Origin: a virus
Virus record (IMG/VR): IMGVR_UViG_3300046007_008772
Span: 1 to 40,638 of that record
Strand: one strand, 5' to 3'
Length of the DNA stretch: 40,638 nucleotides
Of this stretch, positions 7,000 through 13,843 are shown in pieces; the first letter of the stretch is position 1, and each line of letters opens with the position of its first letter. Position numbers and translations under genes: made by a program. A model generated the notes under the pieces. The model searched no databases, was not told the origin of the DNA, and worked only from the letters and a program-made list of their open reading frames with translations.

Positions 7000-7568
7000 G
7001 CGGCCTCCTTTAGGCCGTTGCGTCGATCCGTAGCTCGGCGTGATGTTCCTGCGCGATTGTAAACGGGCTGCAGCTTGTGAATATATGTTCGCTCAATAGC
7101 GAATGCGTGCTGCAACTCGGCCGGAATAAAGTAAGCGCGGTCAAATCGCTTGTTTCGGCAATGATCGCCAATGCGCTTGGCTACACAATGAGTCGCGCCG
7201 ACATAAACGACACGACTCTGAAACATTAAAAAATATACGCCTGCGCACTGGGCAGAAAAGTCGGCAAGACGCAGCACATTAGTGTGCGAGGGATCTACAA
7301 ACCAAAGCGGCTTGGTTTCGTTGTTTTTCCACTTTGGAACGGACGCGAGCAGTTCCTGCCATAAATTTGCTGCGCGCTCGGCGGCCTCATCAATGTTTTG
7401 CGTTTTTAGGTGGTATTCACGTCTTTCGCCGTTTCTTTGAATGCGCACATAGTAATTTGTGGACTCAACCTCTTTGTTGTCCTTGATCCAGCGGCGCTTG
7501 CTAACGCGAGAGCGCCAGTAGTCGGCGTTGCGCTTATCGCTGCCGCATACGGCAATCGCGCTATTCAT
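6996..7568 (-). CDS. GIY-YIG endonuclease with an integrase-like N-terminal DNA-binding domain
   Basis: 190 residues. The start at 7568 overlaps the dnaB stop (ATGAATAG). The C-terminal domain (108-175) has GVY (110-112), YVG (122-124), Arg132, Glu159 and Asn171, the full GIY-YIG catalytic set. The N-terminal 85 residues (WIKDNKEVESTNYYVRIQRN, then a charged helix AAERAANLWQELL) resemble the arm-binding N-domain of tyrosine recombinases. No intron or second gene copy is seen, so it is a free-standing nuclease: homing-type, or a tool against host or rival DNA. Confidence 0.85.
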   Translation of the reverse strand: MNSAIAVCGSDKRNADYWRSRVSKRRWIKDNKEVESTNYYVRIQRNGERREYHLKTQNIDEAAERAANLWQELLASVPKWKNNETKPLWFVDPSHTNVLRLADFSAQCAGVYFLMFQSRVVYVGATHCVAKRIGDHCRNKRFDRAYFIPAELQHAFAIERTYIHKLQPVYNRAGTSRRATDRRNGLKEAA

Positions 7569-8943
7569 TGAGCGCCTCCCAGAGCTGTTTGTCCGGCGCG
7601 TAGACGGAGCCATCGCTGTCGCTGGTGCGGCCAACCGGGGCGGTGCCCTCAAAGCGGGTGAGGCTTGGACGCCAAGTAAGGTTGAGTGTGCCGGTGCGGC
7701 CGGCGCGGTGCTTGGCAACGATCAGCTCGGCGTCCTGCGGGTCGGGTTCTTGGTCCTGCACGGCGTAGTAGCAGGGGCGATGGACCAAGCACACGATGTC
7801 GGCGTCCTGCTCAATGCTGCCGGACTCGCGGAGGTCGCTAAGTTTGGGGCGGTTGTCGCTGCGGTTTTCCGCTTGGCGGTTGACCTGGGCGGCGGCGACC
7901 ACCGGCACGCCCAGCTCCATGCTCATGGCTTTGAGTCCGCGGGAGACGAAGCCGACTTCGTTTTCGCGGGACTGGGCGCCGCTGTGCGAGACGAGCTGCA
8001 GGTAGTCAACGAAGATGCACTTCACGCCCCAGCGCCGGACGGCCAAGCGCGCGCGGCCGCGGATGTCGAGCAGCGTAAGGCCGCCGCGGTCGTCAACGTA
8101 GAGCGGCTCGCTGGCGAACTGCGTGGCGGCGTCCATAATCCTGTGCTTGATGGATGCGGTGAGGAAGCCGTTGCGGATGATCTCGGTATTGGTCTCAGCG
8201 CGCGAAAGGACAACGCGGGCGGCCAGTTCGTTGGCGGGCATTTCAAGGGAGAAATAAACGACCGGCACGCCGCGGCGGGCCATGTTGTCGGCCATGTTCA
8301 ACATCAGTGCGCTCTTACCCATGGCGGGACGCCCGGCAACGATGGTGAGCTGGCCGCCGCGGAGACCGCCGGTGACTTGGTCAAAGTCCTTGATGCCGGT
8401 CTGCAGGCCGAGCTTGCGGTTGCCGGACATCAGTGCCTCCAGCTCGTCGAGGAGGCCCGGCACGATGGCGCTTGGAGCGCGCATGCTGTCGGTGGCGGTG
8501 GTCAGCGAAAGGCTCAAGACCGCTTCGCCGGATTGTTGGAGGACGCTGTCGGCGTCGGTTGCCATGTCTTGAGCGGCGGCCTGCATGGCGACTGCGGAGT
8601 CAATGATCCGGCGGCGAGCGTGGAGGTCGCGCAATGTTTGAGCGTGGTACTCCACTGCGGCGGGGCCGCCCGCGGAGTTGCCGAGCATCTCGGTAAGGGC
8701 ACCGGCACCGCCGACCGAATTTAGCTTGTGCGCTGCATCGATGCGCTGGGTCACGGCGATGACGTTGGGTGTGCCGCCGGAGGCGCGAACTTCGGTGATG
8801 GTCTCAAAGACCAGCCGGTGCGCGGGCGTGAAGAATAGATCGGCGTGGAGACCGGAGACCTCGTCAACGAGGTTCGGCTCGGCCATGAGGCTGCCCAGGA
8901 CGGCGCGCTCGGTGGCGGGCGACTGGGGCACGGTGCGTTTCAT
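7561..8943 (-). CDS. dnaB: Replicative DNA helicase
   Basis: 460 residues, the normal DnaB length. The N-terminal domain (about 8-110, SPATERAVLGSLM) is followed by a linker and a RecA-like motor with Walker A GRPAMGKS (204-211), FSLEM, Walker B IFVDYLQL (310-317), and the SRENEVGFVSRGLKAM and SDLRESGSIEQDAD helicase motifs. It unwinds DNA at the fork as a hexamer. With the initiator at 10575 and no phage polymerase, it suggests replication by loading this helicase at a phage origin and recruiting host primase and polymerase. Confidence 0.97.
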   Translation of the reverse strand: MKRTVPQSPATERAVLGSLMAEPNLVDEVSGLHADLFFTPAHRLVFETITEVRASGGTPNVIAVTQRIDAAHKLNSVGGAGALTEMLGNSAGGPAAVEYHAQTLRDLHARRRIIDSAVAMQAAAQDMATDADSVLQQSGEAVLSLSLTTATDSMRAPSAIVPGLLDELEALMSGNRKLGLQTGIKDFDQVTGGLRGGQLTIVAGRPAMGKSALMLNMADNMARRGVPVVYFSLEMPANELAARVVLSRAETNTEIIRNGFLTASIKHRIMDAATQFASEPLYVDDRGGLTLLDIRGRARLAVRRWGVKCIFVDYLQLVSHSGAQSRENEVGFVSRGLKAMSMELGVPVVAAAQVNRQAENRSDNRPKLSDLRESGSIEQDADIVCLVHRPCYYAVQDQEPDPQDAELIVAKHRAGRTGTLNLTWRPSLTRFEGTAPVGRTSDSDGSVYAPDKQLWEALNE

Positions 8944-9048
8944 TTAGGCGTGGCCTCCGTCGTTGTCGTCATTCCCCAGGGCCAGAAGCGTCACGACCAT
9001 GAAGGCGACCAGCAGCAGCTGAGTCGTTATGACAAAGACGCTGCTCAT
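8944..9048 (-). CDS. 34-residue membrane microprotein upstream of dnaB
   Basis: MSSVFVITTQLLLVAFMVVT..., one transmembrane helix (about 4-25), then an acidic tail GNDDNDGGHA. It has one of the best ribosome-binding sites of the region (GGAGGAAGG, about 6 bases before the ATG), and its stop abuts the dnaB start. It is too short for the usual ORF cutoffs. It overlaps the next, weaker 72-residue ORF in another frame. Function unknown. Confidence 0.65.
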   Translation of the reverse strand: MSSVFVITTQLLLVAFMVVTLLALGNDDNDGGHA

Positions 9049-9187
9049 TTGCGGCCTTCCTCCGTGCGAGGTCCGCGCGGCGACGTTCCCAGCGGTCGCA
9101 GGCGGCGTCTACGAGGCGAAATGTTTCTTCGAGCCATGGTGTGATGTGGTGTTCGGGCGGTGGCGGTGGTTGTGGTTCAGCGGCCAT
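8969..9187 (-). CDS. Hypothetical 72-residue Pro-rich/Arg-rich ORF
   Basis: Starts MAAEPQPPPPPEHH, then a helical, charged stretch (WLEETFRLVDAACDRWERRR). Its ATG overlaps the stop of the upstream small gene by 11 bases, which fits the overlapping style of this operon. It has no visible ribosome-binding site, and about 80 bases of its end overlap the membrane microprotein. It may be real with a long overlap, or end-shadow. It lies just downstream of a TTGGCA-type repeat array. Confidence 0.45.
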   Translation of the reverse strand: MAAEPQPPPPPEHHITPWLEETFRLVDAACDRWERRRADLARRKAANEQRLCHNDSAAAGRLHGRDASGPGE

Positions 9188-9356
9188 GACGAGTTACGGC
9201 TTTCTGTCGTGGCGTGATCTGTTGGCATATGTTGGCAGTTGTAGGCATAGAGGGCAAGGATTTTTTGGGGGTTTTTGGCGAAAAAATGCGGTCGTAGTTG
9301 CGCCGGTAGAGGTCGCCGTTGACCGGCCGCGGGCTGTCCCCTTTGCCGGCGCTCAT
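9177..9356 (-). CDS. Small phage protein with GKGDSPRPVNGDLYRRNYDRIF motif region
   Basis: 59 residues from the ATG at 9356 (ATGA overlap with the upstream gene). The N-terminus SAGKGDSPRPVNG...YRRNYDRIF follows a pattern (GKGD-PRPV...Y-NYDRIF) that I recall from many small uncharacterised phage proteins. The C-terminal half is basic with many Pro/Thr. DNA encoding residues 37-45 contains 10-base-spaced TGCCAA repeats, so this coding end may also carry an operator for the downstream dnaB genes. Confidence 0.75.
   Translation of the reverse strand: MSAGKGDSPRPVNGDLYRRNYDRIFSPKTPKKSLPSMPTTANICQQITPRQKAVTRHGR
9222..9247. promoter_or_regulatory. TTGGCA array upstream of the dnaB genes
   Basis: TTGGCA at 9222 and 9232 and TAGGCA at 9242 are spaced exactly 10 bases apart, the same unit and phasing as the arrays at 16177-16357 and 16680-16715. 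The array lies inside the end of a small coding gene, about 175 bases before the 34-residue gene and dnaB. It could be a third binding site for the RHH protein controlling an internal promoter of the lytic operon. Confidence 0.5.
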
Positions 9357-9616
9357 AGCTCGTACGCCTCCCGCTTGACGCCGCATTCCTCCCAGAATTG
9401 CTTCCGGTAGTGCTCTTCCAGTTGCTCCATCTGCTCCATGGCGAGGTCGTCCTCCACGATGCGCTCAAGATCCCAGCTCATTGGCAGGTGCTTGACCCGG
9501 GAGCGGGCCTCAAGGCGGACTTCCCGCGGAACCCGCTTGATCTTCCCACAGCAAAGATCAAGCAGGAACCGGCGGGCGGATGCGATGGCGCGGGCCTGCT
9601 CGCAGGGCGTGCTCAT
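9353..9616 (-). CDS. Small phage protein resembling the BPSL0761 family
   Basis: 87 residues. MSTPCEQARAIASARRFLLD followed by PREVRLEARSRVKHLPMSWD resembles the arrangement I recall for BPSL0761-type proteins (short N-terminal PxERTRA-type helix, then VRxxAxxLLRHYP). The C-terminal part is an acidic helix (EDDLAMEQMEQLEEHYRKQF). It overlaps neighbours by ATGA at both ends. No function is established for the family; the assignment is from memory of pattern only. Confidence 0.75.
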   Translation of the reverse strand: MSTPCEQARAIASARRFLLDLCCGKIKRVPREVRLEARSRVKHLPMSWDLERIVEDDLAMEQMEQLEEHYRKQFWEECGVKREAYEL

Positions 9617-9825
9617 AGCGGCTGGGCAGCCTCGAGAAGCGCCTCATGCTTGTCGTTGGCCACGTCCTCCGACAGCGCGGCGCACCGCTCCAAGACGCGC
9701 CGGAGGCGGTTGTTGCGCTTGATCAGCTCGCGGACGCGCTCCTCCAGAGCTAGCTCGTTGTAAGCGCCAAAGTTGTTGCCGAAGCCTATTTCGCCCACGA
9801 CCAGGTCAGGGATCATCGTGCTCAT
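9613..9825 (-). CDS. Hypothetical coiled-coil phage protein
   Basis: 70 residues, MSTMIPDLVVGEIGFGNNFG..., then a long helix (ELALEERVRELIKRNNRLRRVLERCAAL written in two heptad runs) ending acidic. Coupled by ATGA on both sides. Probably a small dimeric or adaptor protein of the early operon; no family recognised. Confidence 0.75.
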   Translation of the reverse strand: MSTMIPDLVVGEIGFGNNFGAYNELALEERVRELIKRNNRLRRVLERCAALSEDVANDKHEALLEAAQPL

Positions 9826-9998
9826 TGGCGGGCCTCCTTCAGTTCGTCGGCGAGCTGGCGGACGAGGGCGCGCAGGGCCATGATGGTGGCGATGGACTCG
9901 TCGGCGATGGCTTCGACGTATTCGACGTTGATGTTGAGGGTGGTTTTCGGCGCCTTGCGGGCGCTCGCCTTTTTCTTGGTGCTTTTGGCGGGTTTCAT
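9822..9998 (-). CDS. Hypothetical small protein with Lys-rich tail and helix
   Basis: 58 residues. The first 20 residues are Lys/Ala/Thr-rich (MKPAKSTKKKASARKAPKTT), then LNINVEYVEAIADESIATIM and a helical, charged C-terminus. The basic tail suggests DNA or membrane contact. Its ATG at 9998 follows the PD-(D/E)XK gene by 16 bases; its stop overlaps the next start (ATGA). Function unknown. Confidence 0.7.
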   Translation of the reverse strand: MKPAKSTKKKASARKAPKTTLNINVEYVEAIADESIATIMALRALVRQLADELKEARQ

Positions 9999-10014
9999 AA
10001 ATATTTATGGAGTA

Positions 10015-10578
10015 TTAAGGATAGGGTGGGACATTTGTTGTCTTAGGGGTCAAAGATTCTTGGGCCTTAATTGCTGCGACTTGGTCTAAAAGCTCCCAGT
10101 TGTCGGGATCGCGGGCGGCCATGGCGATGACGCTAGTCTTGTTTTTGCGATCTTCGGGCAGGATGTAGCAGGCGCGAACACGGTCACCTATTTCTGAGCG
10201 GGTGTAAAAAACCCAGCGGTCAATGTCGGCCAGGTGAACGGCCAAGATGTCGAACGCCGTGGAGCTGTATTGCTGCCGGCCGCTGGCGCCCTTGCGGGAT
10301 TTTGAGCAGTTGACGATGTAAAGCGTGCGGCCTTCGTCGCGGTAGGCCCGCTTGACCTGCACAAGGATGGCGCGCGTGTATGGTCGCTTGACGATGCGGT
10401 CGTAATCGGCGGCGCCGCCCGCATCGATAACGTCCCAGCCGCGCAGAACGGCCTGGTAGGCAAAGGCGGCCTCGCTGACCTTGCCCTTGTAGTCATTCGA
10501 CTCAAAATCCACGGAAGCGCCCTGCGTCACCGCCGAGTGCTCGCCATCCTCAACTGCAAACAGGACCGGCTGCGTCAC
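10015..10578 (-). CDS. PD-(D/E)XK endonuclease with QxK variant (group-I-intron endonuclease-like)
   Basis: 187 residues, starting at a GTG that overlaps the initiator stop as GTGA. The domain GKVSEAAFAYQAVLRGWDV (E36), ADYDRIV (D60) and ILVQVKRAY (Gln74, Lys76) fits the PDDEXK_5 group, which includes the cyanobacterial intron endonuclease I-Ssp6803I; VQVK in place of ExK is characteristic of that group. It may be a free-standing homing-type nuclease or a replication-linked nuclease, since it lies next to the initiator. The last 15 residues are disordered. Confidence 0.8.
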   Translation of the reverse strand: MTQPVLFAVEDGEHSAVTQGASVDFESNDYKGKVSEAAFAYQAVLRGWDVIDAGGAADYDRIVKRPYTRAILVQVKRAYRDEGRTLYIVNCSKSRKGASGRQQYSSTAFDILAVHLADIDRWVFYTRSEIGDRVRACYILPEDRKNKTSVIAMAARDPDNWELLDQVAAIKAQESLTPKTTNVPPYP

Positions 10579-11396
10579 GCCGCGTTCTCCTTGGCGAATT
10601 GTTCCCGCATCTCGGCAAGCGAGCGCTCGAGGGCGGTCTGTTTTGGGCGGCCTTGGGGTGGCAACTCGACGATCACGGGCTTGGCCGGGGCTTCGACGAA
10701 GCAGCCGCGCCAGCCGTGCTTGACCGACTTGCGCAGGGCTTCGACCGCAGCGGCTTCGTTGACGGCGGCGAGGTCATCGATGATGCGCTTGGCCGCGGTG
10801 GGCGTGAGCGGGGCGCGCAGCTCGCGGCGGTGTTGGGCGAACTCGGCCCAGGCGCGGGCGAGGCCGGGACCGTGGGGCAGCGGAATAGATGCTGGGTCGA
10901 ATTTGGGAGCGGTGGCGCGTTTTGGTTTGGGTGCCGCTACTTCCGAGAAAGAAGGATGCGAAGGCGATGAAATCGCCGGAGCTGGCGCGTCAGCGCCTTT
11001 ATTACGTTCCTTATTGTTCCTTATAGTTGGGGTCTCATTCTGACACCACTTGGGTCTCATTCTGACACTACTTGGGTCTCTTTCTGAGACCGGTCTCATT
11101 CTGAGACCCATCTCGGCGGACACACCGGGGATCTTCCAAATCGATGCCTCGGCGCCGTCTCCGGCCAGCTTGCGGTGGCCCTTTTCGACCATGATCAGCT
11201 CGCCGCGGTCTTGCAGGCGGCGAAGGCAGCGGGCAACCGTGGCGCGGGCCAGCCGGGTCTTCTCCTCGAGCTTTCCCCATGAACCAAAGCAGTTGCCGCT
11301 CTCATCGGCGAAGTCCGCCAAGGCCAGCAGGACGAGCCGGTCGGCGCCCTCCGCGGGCGACTGGGTCCAGACGTAGTTGGTGGCGGCTACGCTCAT
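10575..11396 (-). CDS. Replication initiator / helicase loader (lambda O-like layout)
   Basis: 273 residues from the ATG at 11396 (ATGA overlap). The N-terminal domain (about 1-92) is a winged-helix type: NYVWTQSP, LVLLALADFADESGNCFGSW, TRLARATVARCLRRLQDRGEL. A charged linker (about 94-135) is encoded by four DNA iterons. The C-terminal domain (about 170-273) has ARAWAEFAQHRRELR, then a helical stretch ending in a charged tail, like phage replication proteins that load DnaB. It likely binds its own gene's iterons to open the origin and bring in the phage DnaB. Confidence 0.8.
   Translation of the reverse strand: MSVAATNYVWTQSPAEGADRLVLLALADFADESGNCFGSWGKLEEKTRLARATVARCLRRLQDRGELIMVEKGHRKLAGDGAEASIWKIPGVSAEMGLRMRPVSERDPSSVRMRPKWCQNETPTIRNNKERNKGADAPAPAISSPSHPSFSEVAAPKPKRATAPKFDPASIPLPHGPGLARAWAEFAQHRRELRAPLTPTAAKRIIDDLAAVNEAAAVEALRKSVKHGWRGCFVEAPAKPVIVELPPQGRPKQTALERSLAEMREQFAKENAA
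10998..11115. other. Candidate replication origin: four iterons plus AT-rich stretch
   Basis: Four copies of GGTCTCNTTCTGA start at 11031, 11053, 11075 and 11092. The first three are 22 bases apart and the last is 17 bases on. Each copy has a dyad: copy 4 is GGTCTCATTCTGAGACC with 7-base arms and a 3-base centre; copies 1 and 2 have one arm mismatch. To the left lies an AT-rich stretch (10998-11026) with GTTCCTTAT at 11006 and 11016. This lies in the linker-coding part of the initiator gene, the same design as lambda ori inside gene O. Confidence 0.75.
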
Positions 11397-11881
11397 TTCC
11401 GGCGAATCAGTCGGGATTTCTTGCACTCATCAGCCGACTCAAAGATCAGCCGCCCCTCGACATCGGCCATCCCTGACCAGCGGGCCTTGAGGCGGTTGTA
11501 CGGAGGGTTGACCGGCTGCCAGCTCTTGGCGTCCTTCACAAAACAGACCACCGGCTCCGACCATCCGGGCACCTCGACGAAGAGCATGTTCGGGTGGCGG
11601 GCGGTCTGGTGGCGGCAGATCACCGCGGAGACCTCATCGCCGGCGCTGTAGCCGACTTGGACGGCGGTTTCCACGGCCAGCTCTTTGGCGGTCTTGGGGG
11701 CGGCTTTGAGGATGGCTTCGGGAGGTGTGCCCATGGGCGCGGTTGGGCGCGGTTGGGCGCGGCCTGCGTCTGTGGGCGGCTCTGGGGCGGGCTTGGCGGG
11801 TTCTGTGGGCGGCTCTGGGGCGGGTTGACTGATGGGTTGACTGAAGGTTGACTTGGCGCGGGTTAGGATGTCTTTGATCAT
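11393..11881 (-). CDS. Hypothetical protein with Pro-rich N-terminus, upstream of the initiator
   Basis: 162 residues. Residues about 15-55 are a low-complexity Pro/Glu/Ala region with repeated APEPPT units (short tandem DNA repeats at 11738-11763 and 11773-11826). The C-terminal half (about 70-155) looks folded: VQVGYSAGDEVSAVICRHQT, NMLFVEVPGWSEPVVCFVKD, PVNPPYNRLKARW. It is coupled to the initiator by ATGA. No family is recognised; it may be an accessory replication protein. It is the first gene after a 173-base gap. Confidence 0.7.
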   Translation of the reverse strand: MIKDILTRAKSTFSQPISQPAPEPPTEPAKPAPEPPTDAGRAQPRPTAPMGTPPEAILKAAPKTAKELAVETAVQVGYSAGDEVSAVICRHQTARHPNMLFVEVPGWSEPVVCFVKDAKSWQPVNPPYNRLKARWSGMADVEGRLIFESADECKKSRLIRRK

Positions 11882-12012
11882 AAGGTGTTTTTGCTAAAAA
11901 TTTTGGGAGGCCGAAGCGGTCGGGGGTATTAGAGAAATTGATAATGCAAGACCCCCTCCACCCCTCCATAACACGATCCAATAACTCTCATGTATGGTGG
12001 CTCTACTCTGTT

Positions 12013-12031
12013 GTCTCATTAACGGTCTCAT
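12013..12031. promoter_or_regulatory. Two initiator-iteron half-sites in the gap before the replication genes
   Basis: GTCTCATT (12013-12020) and GGTCTCAT (12024-12031) match the left arm of the iterons in the initiator gene and are about one helical turn apart (11-12 bases). They lie in the 173-base gap 11882-12054, which holds no other gene and is the natural place for a promoter of the initiator genes. This fits self-regulation by the initiator, but no convincing -35/-10 pair was found. Confidence 0.4.
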
Positions 12032-12054
12032 CAGTTTGCGGCTCATCTCTCGGA

Positions 12055-12645
12055 TTACTCTGTAGCTCCAGTCTCAATCTCAATAGCAGCAGCCGGCAGG
12101 GCAGCAGCCTTTTGCGCCTCGGCCGACACTGAGCCGACCGGTTCAAACGCCACGTCAATGACCTGGTCGCTCTTCCGCAGCCCTGACACGAAGTCCTGCC
12201 AAGCGTCAGCCGCCGGAGCCATCACATGCTCGACGCGCTGCGTTGCGCCGCCGCTCAACAGCTCTGCCTTCTCGCTTGCCACCGCCGACATGATGACCAA
12301 GCCGTGGTCCTTCATATCCGGCACACGATCAAGCAGTTCCGCGGTGCCGACAGCCGCCAAAGTTTTCCAATTGTTGGCTGCCGTCTGGCGGGCTTTCTCG
12401 AGCGCCTCGGGGCGATTGCGGATCAGCGCAATGATGGTGTGGAACGATGTATTAAAGGCCCGAGCGATGCGTGTGGCCGGCATGCCGCCGACATGCGCGG
12501 CGAGGATTTCAGCGACCTTGCCCGGAGGCACATCTTCGCCGGTGTGGCCTTGGACGCTGACGATCTGCCGGCCATCCTCAGCCTCGACCAGCTTGGTTGA
12601 CTTGGCGGTGCCCCTGGGCTTGCTGCGTGTTTTTGGTCTTCCCAT
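12055..12645 (-). CDS. HTH DNA-binding protein (regulator or possible small terminase)
   Basis: 196 residues from the ATG at 12645, one base after the HNH gene stop. It starts with a basic MGRPKTRSKPRGTAKSTK tail. A helix-turn-helix (about 53-80: VAEILAAHVGGMPATRIARA, NTSFHTIIALIRNR) is followed by a long helical segment (EALEKARQTAANNWKTLAAV) and a C-terminal acidic tail. The HTH plus helical-oligomer layout is shared by phage small terminases and by some regulators. It is far from terL, so I leave the role open. Confidence 0.7.
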   Translation of the reverse strand: MGRPKTRSKPRGTAKSTKLVEAEDGRQIVSVQGHTGEDVPPGKVAEILAAHVGGMPATRIARAFNTSFHTIIALIRNRPEALEKARQTAANNWKTLAAVGTAELLDRVPDMKDHGLVIMSAVASEKAELLSGGATQRVEHVMAPAADAWQDFVSGLRKSDQVIDVAFEPVGSVSAEAQKAAALPAAAIEIETGATE

Positions 12646-12646
12646 A

Positions 12647-13255
12647 TTAGTGTCTAGCGAACTCGCCGTGGAGTTCTTCTCGAAGCTGCTTTGCGTGCGC
12701 GGCGGCATCATCAAACCGCTTAAAATATTTGCTGTGCATTACCCTGTTGCACTGGATGTTCACGATCCATCCATCGGATGGCTTGTGGTAGCAGACGCCC
12801 TTTACTCCGCTGGTATTGTTATGTGGCTTCCGAGTGTTTTGGACGTTGCCGGAGTAGTTGCACTCGCGCAAATTAGCTGCGCGATTGTCTGTCCTGTTGC
12901 CATTGATGTGGTCGCAGCAAGGATGCGGCCAGCGGCCATGCATCAACGCAAAAGCAACTCGATGCGCATAAAACAAATGCCCATTAAACCGTACCCGCAG
13001 ATATCCTTGAGCGCCCTTGCCGGTTATGATGTCGCCGGGGCGCGTGTTTGACGCTTTCGGTTTCTTCCACCGCAAAACCCCAGTCTCCGGCTCGTAATCC
13101 AAATACTCCCGCAGCTCCTCAATCGTCGGCCGCGCCTTGGCCGCTCGCGCAATCCGCTGCCCATTTAGCGGCACATTTCCATCAGGGAAGCGCCTCGAAA
13201 CCGCCGCAGAATTACTCTGAAGCGCCCGCGGATTATTTTCGACCAAGGCGATCAC
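12647..13255 (-). CDS. HNH homing-type endonuclease with AP2-like domain
   Basis: 202 residues from a GTG overlapping the upstream stop (GTGA). It has an N-terminal segment with YLDYEPETGVLRWK (about 51-63), an HNH core with AHRVAF (H98), CDHINGNRTDNRAANLRE (H116, N-rich) and a C-terminal AP2-like fold (about 148-195: SGVKGVCYHKPSDGWIVNI, then KYFKRFDDAAAHAKQL). This HNH_3-AP2 arrangement is typical of free-standing phage homing endonucleases. It sits within the operon without an obvious host gene interruption. Confidence 0.9.
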   Translation of the reverse strand: MIALVENNPRALQSNSAAVSRRFPDGNVPLNGQRIARAAKARPTIEELREYLDYEPETGVLRWKKPKASNTRPGDIITGKGAQGYLRVRFNGHLFYAHRVAFALMHGRWPHPCCDHINGNRTDNRAANLRECNYSGNVQNTRKPHNNTSGVKGVCYHKPSDGWIVNIQCNRVMHSKYFKRFDDAAAHAKQLREELHGEFARH

Positions 13256-13476
13256 CGCAAAATCCTCCCTCGATGCCGCCGCATCAGCGGCCGCAGCGGC
13301 GCGATGCCCTGGTCCGTCTCAAAGATATGCAAATGCCCGCCCTTGATAGCCCGCGCGATCCGCTTCATGCCCATGTCTAAGAGCACGCCGGAAAGCCACG
13401 GGTCACGGCTCTGGACGTGATAGATGTCGTCCTCGACCTGCCAGGCGCACAGCTTGTCCGGTGCCACAGCCTTCAT
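13252..13476 (-). CDS. Hypothetical protein, 74 residues
   Basis: MKAVAPDKLCAWQVEDDIYH..., then DPWLSGVLLDMGMKRIARAI and a basic end (RPLMRRHRGRILR). Overlaps both neighbours (ATGA upstream, GTGA downstream), so translation is coupled. The balanced composition supports a real protein. No motif is recognised. Confidence 0.7.
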   Translation of the reverse strand: MKAVAPDKLCAWQVEDDIYHVQSRDPWLSGVLLDMGMKRIARAIKGGHLHIFETDQGIAPLRPLMRRHRGRILR

Positions 13477-13694
13477 CTCAACCTCTCCCTGTAAGACTGC
13501 GTAAGGTCATCCCACTCAAACCCACGCGGCGCCGTCAGTCGCATCCAGCCATCGCGCAGCGCCAGCCAGCCTTCCATCTTGGAATTGTACTCCCAGGCAG
13601 CCGGCGCGTTGTGCGGCGCGGTCGCCCGCCAAGACGCCGCGGAGCAGCCTGCAAACAATGTGCATGCCGTGGCGATGGCGAGCGGCTTGATCAC
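13473..13694 (-). CDS. Small predicted lipoprotein in the early operon
   Basis: 73 residues from a GTG start (GTGA overlap). MIKPLAIATACTLFAGC is a lipoprotein signal peptide with lipobox LFAGC and Cys17 as the lipidated residue. The mature part has aromatic residues (WEYNSKMEGWLALRDGWMRL). It would be anchored to the cell envelope. Expression with early genes rather than lysis genes suggests superinfection exclusion or envelope protection, though an o-spanin-like role is possible. Confidence 0.75.
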   Translation of the reverse strand: MIKPLAIATACTLFAGCSAASWRATAPHNAPAAWEYNSKMEGWLALRDGWMRLTAPRGFEWDDLTQSYRERLR

Positions 13695-13843
13695 TTGCGC
13701 TTCCTCCAGATCCTCTCAGCCACCGCCAACATGGCAGCCGCCGGCAAACATGGCCGCTCGCCGTGGTAGACCTTGGCGCCGGTCTTCTCGTTGTCCCGCG
13801 CGGCGAGCCATTGCGTGACGAGGTCGATGTCGTGGGTGGTCAT
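13691..13843 (-). CDS. Hypothetical protein, 50 residues
   Basis: MTTHDIDLVTQWLAARDNEK..., basic at the C-terminus (AERIWRKRK). The ATG at 13843 overlaps the methyltransferase stop as ATGA and its stop overlaps the lipoprotein start. I chose this start over the longer frame because residues upstream are methyltransferase shadow. Mostly helical; function unknown. Confidence 0.65.
   Translation of the reverse strand: MTTHDIDLVTQWLAARDNEKTGAKVYHGERPCLPAAAMLAVAERIWRKRK

Noticed and set aside
7528-8724. 398-codon plus-strand ORF
   Set aside because: Lies opposite the dnaB gene, Gly/Ala/Val/Asp-rich, a shadow caused by high GC.
12055-12645. Assigning this HTH protein as the small terminase
   Set aside because: The fold layout is compatible but it lies in the replication operon, far from terL; not enough support.
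12158-13051. 297-codon plus ORF
   Set aside because: Antisense to the HTH and HNH-AP2 genes; low-complexity start and no ribosome-binding site.
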